From Belnapia arida (GTDB lineage Bacteria > Pseudomonadota > Alphaproteobacteria > Acetobacterales > Acetobacteraceae): 40,270 bases of DNA. Under the pieces are notes generated by a model, which was not told the origin of the DNA, did not search any database, and worked only from the letters and a program-made list of their open reading frames with translations. Positions 32,482-40,270 of this stretch are shown here, piece by piece. Where the stretch lies: NCBI RefSeq assembly GCF_016773205.1, contig NZ_JAETWB010000032.1, forward strand, positions 1 through 40,270, read 5' to 3'. Position 1 is the first letter of the stretch. Every line of letters starts with the position of its first letter. The position numbers and the translations under genes are program-made.

Positions 32482-32895
32482 ATGGCCACCATTCTGCCAT
32501 TCCTCGCTAAGCCCATCCAGGGCGCGGCTCAGCGCGGTCGCTCCTCCCTGGCTTACTGCAATCAACCCGTGGACAACTATGATCTGGACGATGGTCTCAA
32601 GCTGGATGACAGCGGTCGCCTCAGTCTTGGTCGGGTGGTCAGGCTCGCTGCAGCGCCTTCTCAGACACTCGCCGATATGACGGAGAAGGTTGAGGTATTG
32701 GTGGCTCGCCTCACAGATGATGAGGCTGGCGCTGGGCTCTGCAGGGCTGAGGTGCACCTCCTTACATCTGTGCTCCACGACCTCAAGGCCTTCGCGGTGA
32801 TCTCTGCGACCGCACCGCTCGGTTCAATGCATCAGGGAGCTGACGCCGCAGCACGTGAGTACAGCCATGCCGTGCCAGCCGAATCCGCCTATTAA
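32482..32895 (+). CDS. Hypothetical protein (137 aa) upstream of a receiver protein
   Basis: The protein reads MATILPFLAKPIQGAAQRGR, then NQPVDNYDLDDGLKLDDSGR, then DMTEKVEVLVARLTDDEAGA and LTSVLHDLKAFAVISATAPL. It is soluble and acidic, without recognised domains. AGGAAA lies upstream of the ATG. It lies 14 bases before the receiver-domain gene and is probably cotranscribed with it, which may point to a signalling role. Confidence 0.5.
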   Translation: MATILPFLAKPIQGAAQRGRSSLAYCNQPVDNYDLDDGLKLDDSGRLSLGRVVRLAAAPSQTLADMTEKVEVLVARLTDDEAGAGLCRAEVHLLTSVLHDLKAFAVISATAPLGSMHQGADAAAREYSHAVPAESAY

Positions 32896-32909
32896 CGAGA
32901 GCCTTTGCC

Positions 32910-33422
32910 ATGAATGCTGAGGCCTTGCCGCTAGCGCTGGTCGTGGAGGATGAAGCGCTGATTGCCCTCGCCATGGAGGACCAGCTACTCGATGCGGGTT
33001 TTCAGGTTGCTTGGGCCAGCACCGAAGCAGAAGCAGTGTTGATGGCGCGCGATGATCTCGCGGTCGCCATTGTCAATCTCTGCCTCGCCGGCGACCTGGC
33101 TGGTCAGCGTGTGATTGCCAGCCTGCGTCGTCGCGTCCCGTATCTGCCGGTGGTGGTTGTCACCGGATACAGTGCCGCTGCGCCCGAAGCCGACCTGCGT
33201 GGCCTTGGAGGACCTACCGTGCGGCTGCACAAGCCGGAGCATCACAGTCAACTTGCGGCGGCAGTTCGGGATGTCATCTACCAGGCAAATGGCGGCCCAA
33301 TGCCGCAGCCGAAGGAGCGACGTTGGACCCCGCGACATAGCTCATGTTCCGAACGTGCAAAGGCGGCAGAGGTCACTCCCATATCTCCACCATCATCCCG
33401 CCTAGGTCAGCCGCTGAGCTGA
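32910..33422 (+). CDS. Response-regulator receiver domain lacking the phospho-acceptor Asp
   Basis: A 170-residue protein with a single CheY-like receiver domain (about 8-125) and a disordered tail. The acidic pocket VVEDEALIALAMEDQLLDAG is present, as are VVVVTGYSAAAPE (conserved Thr) and VRLHKPEHHSQL (conserved Lys). The phosphorylation site segment reads AVAIVNLCLAGDLAGQRV, where the expected Asp is Asn. It may be a pseudo-receiver that signals by binding rather than phosphorylation, or a decayed regulator. It has no output domain. The upstream 137-residue gene is probably cotranscribed. Confidence 0.75.
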   Translation: MNAEALPLALVVEDEALIALAMEDQLLDAGFQVAWASTEAEAVLMARDDLAVAIVNLCLAGDLAGQRVIASLRRRVPYLPVVVVTGYSAAAPEADLRGLGGPTVRLHKPEHHSQLAAAVRDVIYQANGGPMPQPKERRWTPRHSSCSERAKAAEVTPISPPSSRLGQPLS

Positions 33423-33501
33423 TGGTCCTCACCCTGGAATCTGGTGCGGCTGGAACGCAAATTTTTCGGGCACTATGAGCCCCTGAGGAGGGGGTGGTGC
33501 C

Positions 33502-33765
33502 ATGAAGCAGAAGCGCTACACCGACGAGCAGATCGCCTTCGTCCTGAGACAGGCGGAGAGCGGCATGGCGGTCGCCGAGATCTGTCGCAAGCTCGGCGTG
33601 TCTGAACCGACCTTTCATCGATGGAAGAAGCAGTTTGTCGGGATGGGGACGGTGGAGATCCGACGGCTGAAGCAGCTGGAGGAGAACGTCAAGCTCAAGC
33701 GGCTGGTAGCCGATCTCAGCCTGGACAAGACGATGTTGCAGGACGTGCTGCGAAAAAAATGGTGA
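33502..33765 (+). CDS. IS3-family transposase OrfA
   Basis: An 87-residue HTH protein, MKQKRYTDEQIAFVLRQAES, then AEICRKLGVSEPTFHRWKKQ, then a leucine-zipper-like RLKQLEENVKLKRLVADLSL. This is the DNA-binding subunit of IS3 transposases. The gene ends at the run of seven A (33753-33759), followed by TGG TGA. The A7 run is a typical slippery site for the -1 shift that yields the OrfAB fusion. OrfB overlaps at GTG 33762. Confidence 0.88.
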   Translation: MKQKRYTDEQIAFVLRQAESGMAVAEICRKLGVSEPTFHRWKKQFVGMGTVEIRRLKQLEENVKLKRLVADLSLDKTMLQDVLRKKW

Positions 33766-34600
33766 GGCCCGCGCTGCGCCGTGACGTGGTGGCTGTGCTG
33801 CGGAACAGCTTCCGGGTCAGCGAGCGTTGGGCCTGCTCAGCGATGGGGTTTCACCGTTCGGCACAGCGCTACCGGTCTCGGCGCGATCCGCAGGTCGAGC
33901 TGCGCATTCGCCTGCGCGATCTGGCCGCGGTGCGGGTCCGGTATGGCTATCGGCGTCTGCATGTGCTGCTGCGGCGCGAGGGCTGGCTGGTGAACCACAA
34001 GCGCGTCCACCGGCTCTACACTGAGGAAGGGCTGTCGATCCGCACCAAGCTGCCGCGGCGTAAGCGGGCCTGGCGCTACCGGCAGGGGCGCCCAGAAGCG
34101 GCAGCGCCGAACGAGATCTAGGCCATGGACTTCATGTCGGACCAGCTGTTCGACGGCCGTCCGATCCGGATCCTGACCGTGGTGGACATCCACACGCGAG
34201 AGGGGCTTCCGACGCATCCGAGAGCCAACTTCCGGGCAGCCCAGGTCGTCGAGGTGCTGGATCAGCTCGTGCGGCTCAGGGGCAAGCCGAAGAGCCTGAG
34301 GGTGGACAACGGCCTGAAGTTCGCCAGGCGGCTGCTCGACCACTGGGCCTATCTGAACAGTGTGGAAATCGACTTTTCCCGCCTTGGGAAACCAACGGAC
34401 AACGCTTTTATCAAGGCGTTCAATGCCCGCCTGCGGGCGGAATGCCTGAACGCCTCGTGGTTCCTGTCTCTGGCGACGCCAGGGCGCGCATCGAGGAATG
34501 GAGGTGCCACTACAAGGAGGAGCGGCCGCATTCGGCCCTGGGCAACTTGACCCCAAGGGCCTTCGCCAACCAAGGTCAACCAACCCGAGAACTTGCGTAG
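33762..34600 (+). pseudogene. IS3-family transposase OrfB with stop codon and frameshift
   Basis: OrfB begins at GTG 33762 (VRPALRRDVVAVLRNSFRVS, ACSAMGFHRSAQRYRSRRDP, VRYGYRRLHVLLRREGWLVN). Its integrase core is cut by TAG at 34119-34121, where relatives have Trp (NEI-stop-AMDFMSDQLFDG). It continues as RILTVVDIHTREGLPTHPRA, SLRVDNGLKFARRLLDHWAY with the second Asp, then shifts frame near 34475 before ARIEEWRCHYKEERPHSALG and NLTPRAFANQ, ending at 34600. Two lesions make it inactive. Confidence 0.85.
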
Positions 34601-34689
34601 CCCTCGGACCAGAGACGGGGGCAGGACCACAGCTATATTCCACTAAGAATCTGCCTGGACCGCTCCGTGGGGGCTTCTGTAATGGGCCG

Positions 34690-34928
34690 TCGGTAGTCAA
34701 GCCCTCCGAATGGTCGCCTCGTCGCCAGGTCCTTGCTTCTGTCCGTGGTCGGCAGCTGAGCCGCCACATGATCCTGTTAGGAGGGCGGCGAGCCGATCTG
34801 GTCAACGTGGTCGTCGCCCGCAGGCCACGCCACAACCCCCATCAAGGCTTTACCGTTCCCACGTCCCGGCGACGGGACCTCGGAGGAGCAGGCCCTCGCG
34901 GTCCCGCCCCGATCTCGTTCCTGCCTGC
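34690..34928. ncRNA. Candidate IS1111-type bridge RNA region
   Basis: The 239 bases after the stop of the IS110 transposase contain no gene and several GC-rich stem-forming stretches, such as GGCCCTCGCGGTCCCGCC near 34890 and GTCCCGGCGACGGGAC near 34860-34880. The location matches the guide RNA region of IS1111-group elements. The strand and limits are not known. Confidence 0.35.
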
Positions 34929-35966
34929 CTATGCGGCTGCGCTAGCCGGCTCCTTACCCCAGTGGAACTCGGTACCGTCCACCCACATGCGATGCAGGAT
35001 GGTTGCCAGCTTGCGGGCTACCGCTACCTTGGCCCGCTGCATGCCCCGTCGCTTTGCCACCTCCATTGCCCAACGCTTCAGTGCCGAGAAGCGTACTGTC
35101 CGCGTCAAAAGCGACTGCGCCGCCTCGTATAGGACGGTTCGCGCCATGGCATCCCCAACCCGACTGATGCCGCCGGTGACATCCGTCTCGCCGGACTGAT
35201 ACCGTCTGGGGGTCAGTCCGAAATGTGCGCCCACCGACTTGGACTTGGCGAACCTGCCGGGATCGTCCACTGCTGAGGTGAATGTAGCAGCCACCACCGC
35301 GCCTACGCCGGGCGCCGTCATCAGGAGTCGGCAGGTCGCGTCGTTGCGCACGAGGGCCAGCAGGTGCCGATGCAGCACTGCCAACTCCACCCTCAACGCC
35401 TCCCGAGCCCGCAGCATCGGCTCGGCGATCTGCTCGAGCACGGGATGGCCGGCCACCAACTCGCGTACCCGCGCCGGGTAGCGGGGCTTTGTCGTCACCC
35501 CGACCTTCAGTCCGAAGCCGCGCAGGATCCCGCGGATCGCGCCCTCAATGTCGAGCAGCTTGCCCTGCAGCAGCTTGCGCCCGACCAGCAGGGCCCGGAC
35601 CTCCTGCGCCGGCACCGACTTCCGGTGCACAGGGCGGTACCAGCCCATCCGCAGCAGCTGCGCGATCCCGCGCGCGTCCTTGCGGTCGGTCTTAACCGTC
35701 ATCGCCGAGAGCGCCGCCTTCACATGCCGGGTCTCCAGCAGCACCACCTCATGCCCGGCCGCAGCCAAGCCGTCGTGCACCCACTGCGACAGGGGGCCAG
35801 CCTCAAGCCCGACACGGGCCACCGCCACTCCGAGCCCCGCCACGAAGGCAACCAGAGCCTCCGGCTCGCTCGCCACCTTCGCCTCGCGTACAATCGGCCC
35901 CGTCGTGTCCACCACGCAGACGCTCGATCGCTCCAGCGACACGTCAATCCCAACATAGTGGTCCAT
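34929..35966 (-). CDS. IS110-family transposase (DEDD, IS1111-like)
   Basis: A 345-residue transposase. The RuvC-like domain has MDHYVGIDVSLERSSVCVVD (first Asp), ARVGLEAGPLSQWVHDGLAA (Glu) and AMTVKTDRKDARGIAQLLRM (two Asp). The Transposase_20 domain has LLMTAPGVGAVVAATFTSAV and GLTPRRYQSGETDVTGGISR with the catalytic Ser. ATG 35966 starts directly at the domain; a longer start at 35999 is unlikely. Intact, so probably active. It is distinct from the IS110 transposase at 19103-20284. Confidence 0.9.
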   Translation of the reverse strand: MDHYVGIDVSLERSSVCVVDTTGPIVREAKVASEPEALVAFVAGLGVAVARVGLEAGPLSQWVHDGLAAAGHEVVLLETRHVKAALSAMTVKTDRKDARGIAQLLRMGWYRPVHRKSVPAQEVRALLVGRKLLQGKLLDIEGAIRGILRGFGLKVGVTTKPRYPARVRELVAGHPVLEQIAEPMLRAREALRVELAVLHRHLLALVRNDATCRLLMTAPGVGAVVAATFTSAVDDPGRFAKSKSVGAHFGLTPRRYQSGETDVTGGISRVGDAMARTVLYEAAQSLLTRTVRFSALKRWAMEVAKRRGMQRAKVAVARKLATILHRMWVDGTEFHWGKEPASAAA

Positions 35967-36094
35967 CACCGCCGTCTCCCCGTGATGCCAGGAGGGCACA
36001 CGCCACCCAAGGTTCGTGCAGCATCACTCGAAGAGCCGACCACCATCTACCCGACGCCCGGGAGCCGGCCCATTACGGGATCTGGTCACTCCAG

Positions 36095-36933
36095 CTATGC
36101 GGCACTCAAAACGGCGAGCGCGGTGGTGACACGACGCAGGTGGGGCAGGCGACGGCGGCGGGCGGGGACGTGCTGGTTGTGGCGGGTACGAGAGCGGAGA
36201 AAGTTGCGGAGTTCGTCGTAGCTTCGGCAGAAGCGCTCCGCTGAGTTGAAACTTTTGAAGCCCCGCATACATCGCGTGCGGCCTTTCACACCCCGGTGGT
36301 CTTGCTCCAGTCCATTTTTCCTGAAGGCGTTGCTCCGATGTACGACCCGGCGGGTAAGCATGGAGCGGATTGCCCGCGGGTAGGAGCCAGGACCATCGGT
36401 GGTGATGCGTTCGGGCGTGATACCAGTGGCAGCCTTCGCCGAGCGGAAGAAGGCCTGCGCTGCGGCCATGTCGCGGTGCTCGCTCAGCATGGTGTCGACA
36501 AGGTTACCATCGCGGCCAATGGTCCAATACAGATACGCCCAGCGGCCGTGAACCCTCAAGCACGTCTCGTCAACGTGCCAGTGCCGACCTCACCGTGCCG
36601 GCGGCGGCGGAGTTCGCCAGCCGGTACCAGCGCGAGCTTCGCCTCCCAGTCACGAACAGCTTCATGGCTGAAGACGAGGCCGTGCTGCAGGAATATCTTG
36701 GCCAGGTCGCGCAAGATCAGGCGGTAGCGCAGCCGCCACAGCACCACCAGCGCGATGATGTCCGACGGGTATTGGGATTGGTTCAGCGGTCCGCCGCTGC
36801 GCTCGTTGTACTGCTTGCCGCAGCCTCGGCAGCGGAACCGGCGGTAGCCCTGGGCGGTACGCCCTGGCCGTTCCGCCACGGCGGTAGAGCCGCAGGCTAC
36901 ACACTCCATCCCCACTGGTGCGAGCCCTGACAA
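36095..36933 (-). pseudogene. IS6-type transposase with zinc-ribbon, frameshifted
   Basis: The N-terminus has a zinc ribbon (MECVACGSTAV, FRCRGCGKQYNERSGG), then YPSDIIALVVLWRLRYRLIL and HGLVFSHEAVRDWEAKLALV. The frame shifts near 36580, after which HWHVDETCLRVHGRWAYLYW brings the first Asp, SAKAATGITPERITTDGPGS the second, and RKNGLEQDHRGVKGRTRCMR the Glu. It ends RRVTTALAVLSAA at 36095. Apart from the one shift the gene is complete. The zinc-ribbon places it in a different IS6 subgroup from the two other IS6 copies in this window. Confidence 0.82.
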
Positions 36934-36980
36934 AGCCTGCGCACCTGCTCACAGCAGCTCCGCAAAGGCGCAACAGAACC
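36095..36980 (-). mobile_element. IS6-family element, one end lost
   Basis: The end upstream of the transposase is clear, read inversely from 36980 as GGTTCTGTTGCGCCTTTGCG. The opposite end should follow the transposase stop at 36095 but no matching repeat is found before the IS110 inverted repeat at 36066, so the IS110 insertion or a deletion removed it. Confidence 0.65.
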
Positions 36981-37120
36981 GTCCAGCCAACCACCCGTAC
37001 GGCCACGCCCAAGTTCGGGTCAGCCGGTCCGTAAAGGTGCCAAGTGATAGCGCTGAGAGATGGTCTGGAATACGGATCCGGCTCAATGCGCCGGTTCTGC
37101 CAACCCGTGCACCACCTTCG

Positions 37121-37540
37121 CTAGACGCAGAGGCTGGCCTCCACTCGGGCCGGCTGGGGACGACTGCGCTGTGGTGGGCAGGTCGCAGTGCTGAGGGCCG
37201 TGACCGTGGTCACCAGTGCCGTGGGGCTGAAGGGCTTGAGGAACACCTTTTCCCAAGGCGAGAAGGTGTGCCCGGCGAACTTCTCCGGGCTGCCGGTCGC
37301 ATAGACGATCTGCAGATTCGGGAAGCGCAGTCGGAGCTTGGCTGCGAGGACCAAGCCGTTATCGCCTGGCCCGAGGTCGAGATCGGTGACCAGAATGTCG
37401 ATGTGCACTACCGGGTCATCAAGCATGGCGAGTGCGTCCTCGGCATCGCCGGCTTCCAGGATGTCGAGGCCGGTTTCTTCGAAAAAGTCGCTGAGCGTGA
37501 GGCGGATCATTGTGTCGTCCTCGACCAGCAGTACTGGCAT
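37121..37540 (-). CDS. Single-domain response regulator (receiver)
   Basis: A 139-residue CheY-like receiver. MPVLLVEDDTMIRLTLSDFF gives the acidic pocket, DILVTDLDLGPGDNGLVLAA the phospho-acceptor Asp near residue 53, VYATGSPEKFAGH the switch Thr and KVFLKPFSPTALVTTV the conserved Lys. No output domain follows. GAGGG lies 5 bases before the start. No histidine kinase is in the window, so its partner lies elsewhere. It differs from the receiver at 32910 in keeping its phosphorylation site. Confidence 0.87.
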   Translation of the reverse strand: MPVLLVEDDTMIRLTLSDFFEETGLDILEAGDAEDALAMLDDPVVHIDILVTDLDLGPGDNGLVLAAKLRLRFPNLQIVYATGSPEKFAGHTFSPWEKVFLKPFSPTALVTTVTALSTATCPPQRSRPQPARVEASLCV

Positions 37541-37948
37541 GTCAGCCCTCTTTTTTGCGGCCGAGGTTCCGATATCCTAAGTTGAAAATGGTCAACATTC
37601 GCTACTTTAGGTTGTAACAAGAAAGCGAGGTCGGCTGAATTACTCGCTCAAGTTGCGCCTTGGCCATTTTAAACTATTAGTTATATTTGTTGCTAAATAC
37701 AGTCTATGCTGACCTGCAACTCCGTCTTCTATACCCCTCACCTATGTCATAGCAGCCGCGATCTCGTGCACGTCCATGACAGATGCTCCACAGTTTCTTT
37801 CTCGATCAGCCTCGATCAGCCAAAAAGCGTGCGCCTTGTGCTGTTCCGCCTTTGATGTCCGATCCTGGCGCGTTCGCACTTGCACGCCGCACCCACAGTG
37901 CGGAGCGATACCCAGTGCGATCTACCTGCGGTCCGAGCGGGGACAAGA
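37541..37948. other. Intergenic region
   Basis: 408 bases, with an AT-rich stretch at 37600-37740 unusual for this window (TTAAACTATTAGTTATATTT). It probably contains the promoter of the receiver gene. No gene is supported. Confidence 0.45.
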
Positions 37949-38119
37949 ATGGCTGTCCAAACTGTCATTGGGGTTTCGGATGACGTGATCCTCAGCCACG
38001 ACGAGGTCACGGTGACATTGCAGACAGCGGGTGGACCGGTGCTCCAGTCCAGGGCACGAGAGATGTGCCTGGGTAACCGGTCGCATCCAAATCGGTTCGA
38101 TATACTGTCCTTCGGATGA
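37949..38119 (+). CDS. Small hypothetical protein (56 aa)
   Basis: MAVQTVIGVSDDVILSHDEV followed by TVTLQTAGGPVLQSRAREMC and LGNRSHPNRFDILSFG. GGGGAC precedes the ATG. It has no recognised domain and may be a gene fragment. Confidence 0.35.
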   Translation: MAVQTVIGVSDDVILSHDEVTVTLQTAGGPVLQSRAREMCLGNRSHPNRFDILSFG

Positions 38120-38221
38120 AGACGCAGTTGTCGTACAAGATGCTGTAGCATCTTTAAATTCGCGTTGCTGGTTTGTTGATTGAGGTTCAAGCTGGTCTCT
38201 CGATCCAGGAGGTGACAGCGA

Positions 38222-38458
38222 ATGCAGAGCCCTTCCTTCAGCAACAGTGGCCTTACGGGTCCCGGCGAGGCATGGCAGATCGCTGTGGAGCCCTGGTGGC
38301 CGATTAGGCCCGAGAGCCAGCAGGTCAGCACCCTCGCCTGGATCTGGGCGGATGGTGAGATGCAGGAGATCAAAACGGTCGTGGTCCTGACCGAGGAGCA
38401 GATACGCAACTGGTCAGAGATCGACCTACCGTTAATGCTCCCAGGCGGAACCTGCTGA
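38222..38458 (+). CDS. Small hypothetical protein (78 aa)
   Basis: MQSPSFSNSGLTGPGEAWQI, then AVEPWWPIRPESQQVSTLAW, then IWADGEMQEIKTVVVLTEEQ and IRNWSEIDLPLMLPGGTC. A strong ribosome site (AGGAGGTGA) lies 6-9 bases before the ATG, supporting a real gene. No family recognised. The 272 bases after it hold no clear gene until the IS630 fragment. Confidence 0.5.
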   Translation: MQSPSFSNSGLTGPGEAWQIAVEPWWPIRPESQQVSTLAWIWADGEMQEIKTVVVLTEEQIRNWSEIDLPLMLPGGTC

Positions 38459-38729
38459 AGGTGTCGCTTTTCAACGGAGCCTTCGGGATCTGAACGGCGC
38501 ATGCCCAAGCCCGGCACGGTCTCCCACCGGCGGAGCCATGCCGCGGGCCGAGGTTGCTGCGTCAGGTCGCCTGCTGCACATGAGTGAGCAGGCTGGCCGC
38601 CGACGTTGCCGCAAATGCCCGGAAGTCCTGGAGCACTAAACGAAGCAGCCTTGCCTAAGCCACACACAATCCAGCATCGGCATCCTCATCTGCGAGGTGG
38701 CTCACCAACACCTCCACCTTGCCAGTCAG

Positions 38730-39091
38730 AGGGGGCTAGCGTCCGGGATGGGCCCATGACGGGCGAAGCTTTACGCGCCTACGTCGAGCGGTTCCTCGTA
38801 CCCACGCTGACAGCTGGCGACGTATTGGTCCTCGACAATCTTACTGCCCATAAAGTCGTCGGTGTCCGCAAAGCCATCCGGGCCACCGGCGCCAACCTCC
38901 TCCACCTTCCGTCCTGCTCGCCCGAGGTAAACCCAGTCGAACAGGCCTTTGCCAAGCTCAAGGCGCTGCTCCGAAAAGCCGCAGCCCGCACCAAAGAAGC
39001 TTTCTGCACCACCATCAGCCGCCTGCTTGACACTTTCACTCCAGCCGAGTGCCACAATTACCTCGCCAACTCGGGCTATGCGCCCAGGTAA
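38730..39091 (+). pseudogene. IS630-family transposase, C-terminal fragment
   Basis: The DDE domain remnant reads VRDGPMTGEALRAYVERFLV, then GDVLVLDNLTAHKVVGVRKA with the second Asp, LLHLPSCSPEVNPVEQAFAK with the Glu, and FTPAECHNYLANSGYAPR at the end. The N-terminal HTH and first catalytic Asp are missing, so the gene was cut near 38730. It shares the C-terminus with the small scrap at 29617-29688. Confidence 0.8.
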
Positions 39092-39114
39092 CGCGAAAAG
39101 CTTCAGCTAAATTA

Positions 39115-39546
39115 CTATCCAAACATGAAGTCATCGAACCCAAGATAGTACGCTACATCAGTCAAGATAATCCTGTTGCTCTCCGCCGTTGCGCTGCCGA
39201 GTACACCGTAGTAGATCTCGAGATCGCCTTCGGCATTGATGTTTTGGCTGACGGTCCGCTGGGACACCCCGACGAAGCTGATGCGGTCGCCATCGGTGAA
39301 ATCAAGGATGCGATCGCCTTGTCCGGTGCCGTCACCCATGGAAAACCGAAAGATGTCAGCCCCGGCCTCACCCTTCAGGACGTCCTGACCTTTGCCACCA
39401 ATCAACACATCATTGCCCGAGCCGGCGTAGAGCTGGTCATTGCCGTCACCGCCGGTCATGGTGTCGTTGCCACCATAGCCAACCATGAAATCGGCATTGG
39501 TGCTGCCGGTGATTGTGTCGTTGCTAGAACCGCCATAGACATTCAT
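39115..39546 (-). CDS. RTX calcium-binding protein
   Basis: About 143 residues. The N-terminal half is RTX repeats (MNVYGGSSNDTITGSTNADF, VGYGGNDTMTGGDGNDQLYA, GSGNDVLIGGKGQDVLKGEA), followed by GADIFRFSMGDGTGQGDRIL and DFTDGDRISF, the usual post-repeat element. The C-terminal region ends LTDVAYYLGFDDFMFG, resembling a type I secretion tail. ATG 39546 is preferred; a GTG at 39585 would add 13 residues without a ribosome site. No enzyme domain. It is the third RTX gene here and, like the 196-residue one at 23865, may be a partner or remnant of larger secreted proteins. Confidence 0.8.
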   Translation of the reverse strand: MNVYGGSSNDTITGSTNADFMVGYGGNDTMTGGDGNDQLYAGSGNDVLIGGKGQDVLKGEAGADIFRFSMGDGTGQGDRILDFTDGDRISFVGVSQRTVSQNINAEGDLEIYYGVLGSATAESNRIILTDVAYYLGFDDFMFG

Positions 39547-39585
39547 GAGGTCTTCCGCCGCCGAGAGTGTGGAGTCAGGTAGCAC

Positions 39586-40270
39586 TTAGCTAAACGATAC
39601 CTACCCACAGTTGATATTAAGATAACCACTCGCTTTGATTGTATTTGGAAAACACGCTTCTGTGATTCCGACATCAATCTGACTTGCCGGCGCTATGGGC
39701 CGCTGCGGCAGGCTGAGGCGGAGTCGGCACAGGGCCGGACGGTCAGCGAGATCTGCTGCGGCTCGAGGCCACTGAGGCGACCTCCTACTGTTGGCGGACT
39801 GAAGGCCGGTCAGGTACGTCGGCTGCAGGAGCTTGAGCGGGAGAATGGTCAGCCAGAGCGGGCGGTGACGGGGCTGATACTCGACCAGCAGATCCGAAAC
39901 GATGCTGCGGGGGGACCTTTTAGTCCACTCTTCTGACCGGATCCGGTCTGGTGGCGTCAGTTGCCGGCGAAGAACCCTGATCCAAGCTGAACCGGCGCAG
40001 CTGCCATCTGCGGCTCTCAACCTAAGAGCATATTCTCCCTCTACCACATGGGCTTCTACGGCCAGCGTCTGCGTGATGCGCCCGCCGAGCCTCCTCACTC
40101 AGGTCGGCCATCACGGCGAAAAGCTGGTGTTTTCTGCGGTTTAAGGCCGTCAGGAAGGATTGTTCCTAGATGGCATAGATAATTCCTTAAGGGTCACACA
40201 CTTTCGCGATTGCAATTAGAGGTTGAATTGGAGATACGAAGCTCGCGCAGCATGCATCACAATCCTGTGA
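39586..40270. other. Window end: IS3 relic and unassigned DNA
   Basis: Apart from the IS3 orfA relic at 39690-39925, no gene is supported in these 685 bases. Long open frames on both strands from 39900 to 40144 have no recognisable content; they could be decayed orfB sequence. Confidence 0.45.
39690..39925 (+). pseudogene. IS3-family OrfA relic
   Basis: One frame reads AEAESAQGRTVSEICC, the next LEATEATSYCWRTE, and the first resumes as GGLKAGQVRRLQELERENGQ with DQQIRNDAAGG. Together they follow the OrfA pattern of IS407-type IS3 elements. Two frameshifts and several substitutions make it dead. It differs from the OrfA at 33502. Confidence 0.65.

Larger units (their letters stand above)
33423..34629 (+). 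mobile_element. IS3-family element
   Basis: The left end TGGTCCTCACCCTGGAATCT (33423) and the right end, read inversely from 34629 as TGGTCCTGCCCCCGTCTCTG, are imperfect inverted repeats. The size of about 1.2 kb and the orfA/orfB arrangement fit IS3. orfB has a nonsense codon and a frameshift, so the copy is inactive. Confidence 0.7.
34679..36076 (-). mobile_element. IS110-family element with sub-terminal inverted repeats
   Basis: GTAATGGGCCG at 34679-34689 and its inverse CGGCCCATTAC at 36066-36076 bracket an IS110 transposase gene. Sub-terminal inverted repeats of this length are typical of the IS1111 group. The non-coding arm between 34690 and 34928, downstream of the transposase, is where such elements encode their bridge RNA. 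Exact element ends are not determined. Confidence 0.6.

Noticed and set aside
37816-38667. 283-codon minus-strand open frame
   Set aside because: The composition is not protein-like, and it opposes the small gene at 38222 that has a strong ribosome site.
39601-40098. 165-codon minus-strand open frame
   Set aside because: It is antisense to the IS3 OrfA relic, which explains the region better.
1-40270. tRNA, rRNA or riboswitch genes
   Set aside because: I found no cloverleaf, CCA-ended acceptor stem, rRNA signature or known riboswitch core on either strand by reading; a covariance search was not possible here.

Overview
The window looks like an IS-riddled accessory replicon (plasmid or megaplasmid segment) of a high-GC alphaproteobacterium. 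The two Bug-type tricarboxylate-transporter receptor proteins, the style of the plasmid RepA/ParA genes and the mix of insertion sequences suggest an Acetobacteraceae/Roseomonas-like host. That assignment is inference from family habits; there is no rRNA or other taxonomic marker. I see no tRNA, rRNA or CRISPR array.

Region by region: (1) 1-4383 is a metabolic block: an IS256-type end, then an acyl-CoA synthetase translationally coupled to a Bug receptor, facing an operon of a thiolase-like protein and its Zn-ribbon/OB-fold partner. (2) 4400-8784 holds a decayed copy of a conserved hypothetical gene, a KilA-N protein with a zinc-finger/HNH-like tail and a clear terminator, about 1.3 kb of non-coding DNA with a diverged repeat pair, a small HTH protein and a second Bug receptor. 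(3) 8918-17141 is the replication and maintenance core: a large primase-type Rep protein with 21-bp iterons and a perfect hairpin inside its own gene, an intact copy of the conserved hypothetical gene, then on the minus strand a RepA gene flanked by seven C6-tailed iterons, a hypothetical gene, a ParB-position gene, ParA behind a palindromic operator, a 42-residue membrane peptide and two frameshifted genes. (4) 17378-23767 has a secreted P5-like protein, an IS6 element split by an IS110 element, an isochorismatase/LysR divergent pair and a decayed IS6 element.

(5) 23865-28700 carries an RTX protein, small hypothetical genes, a complete IS701/IS4-type element, a two-gene small operon and an XRE regulator. 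(6) 28761-32351 has an internally deleted IS256 element, an IS630 scrap and a large secreted GH16 glycanase with two CBM60-like and two RTX blocks. (7) 32482-40270 carries two receiver-domain proteins (one without the phospho-acceptor Asp), a run of IS3, IS110 and IS6 elements, small hypotheticals, a truncated IS630 transposase, a third RTX protein and an IS3 orfA scrap.

Functionally, the central part replicates and partitions the replicon. The flanks are cargo: acyl-CoA metabolism with substrate capture, secreted calcium-binding proteins and a polysaccharide-cleaving enzyme. Nearly every cargo block is bordered by an IS or an IS relic, and many genes carry single-base frameshifts, so the region is decaying and reshuffling, or the assembly has some indel errors.
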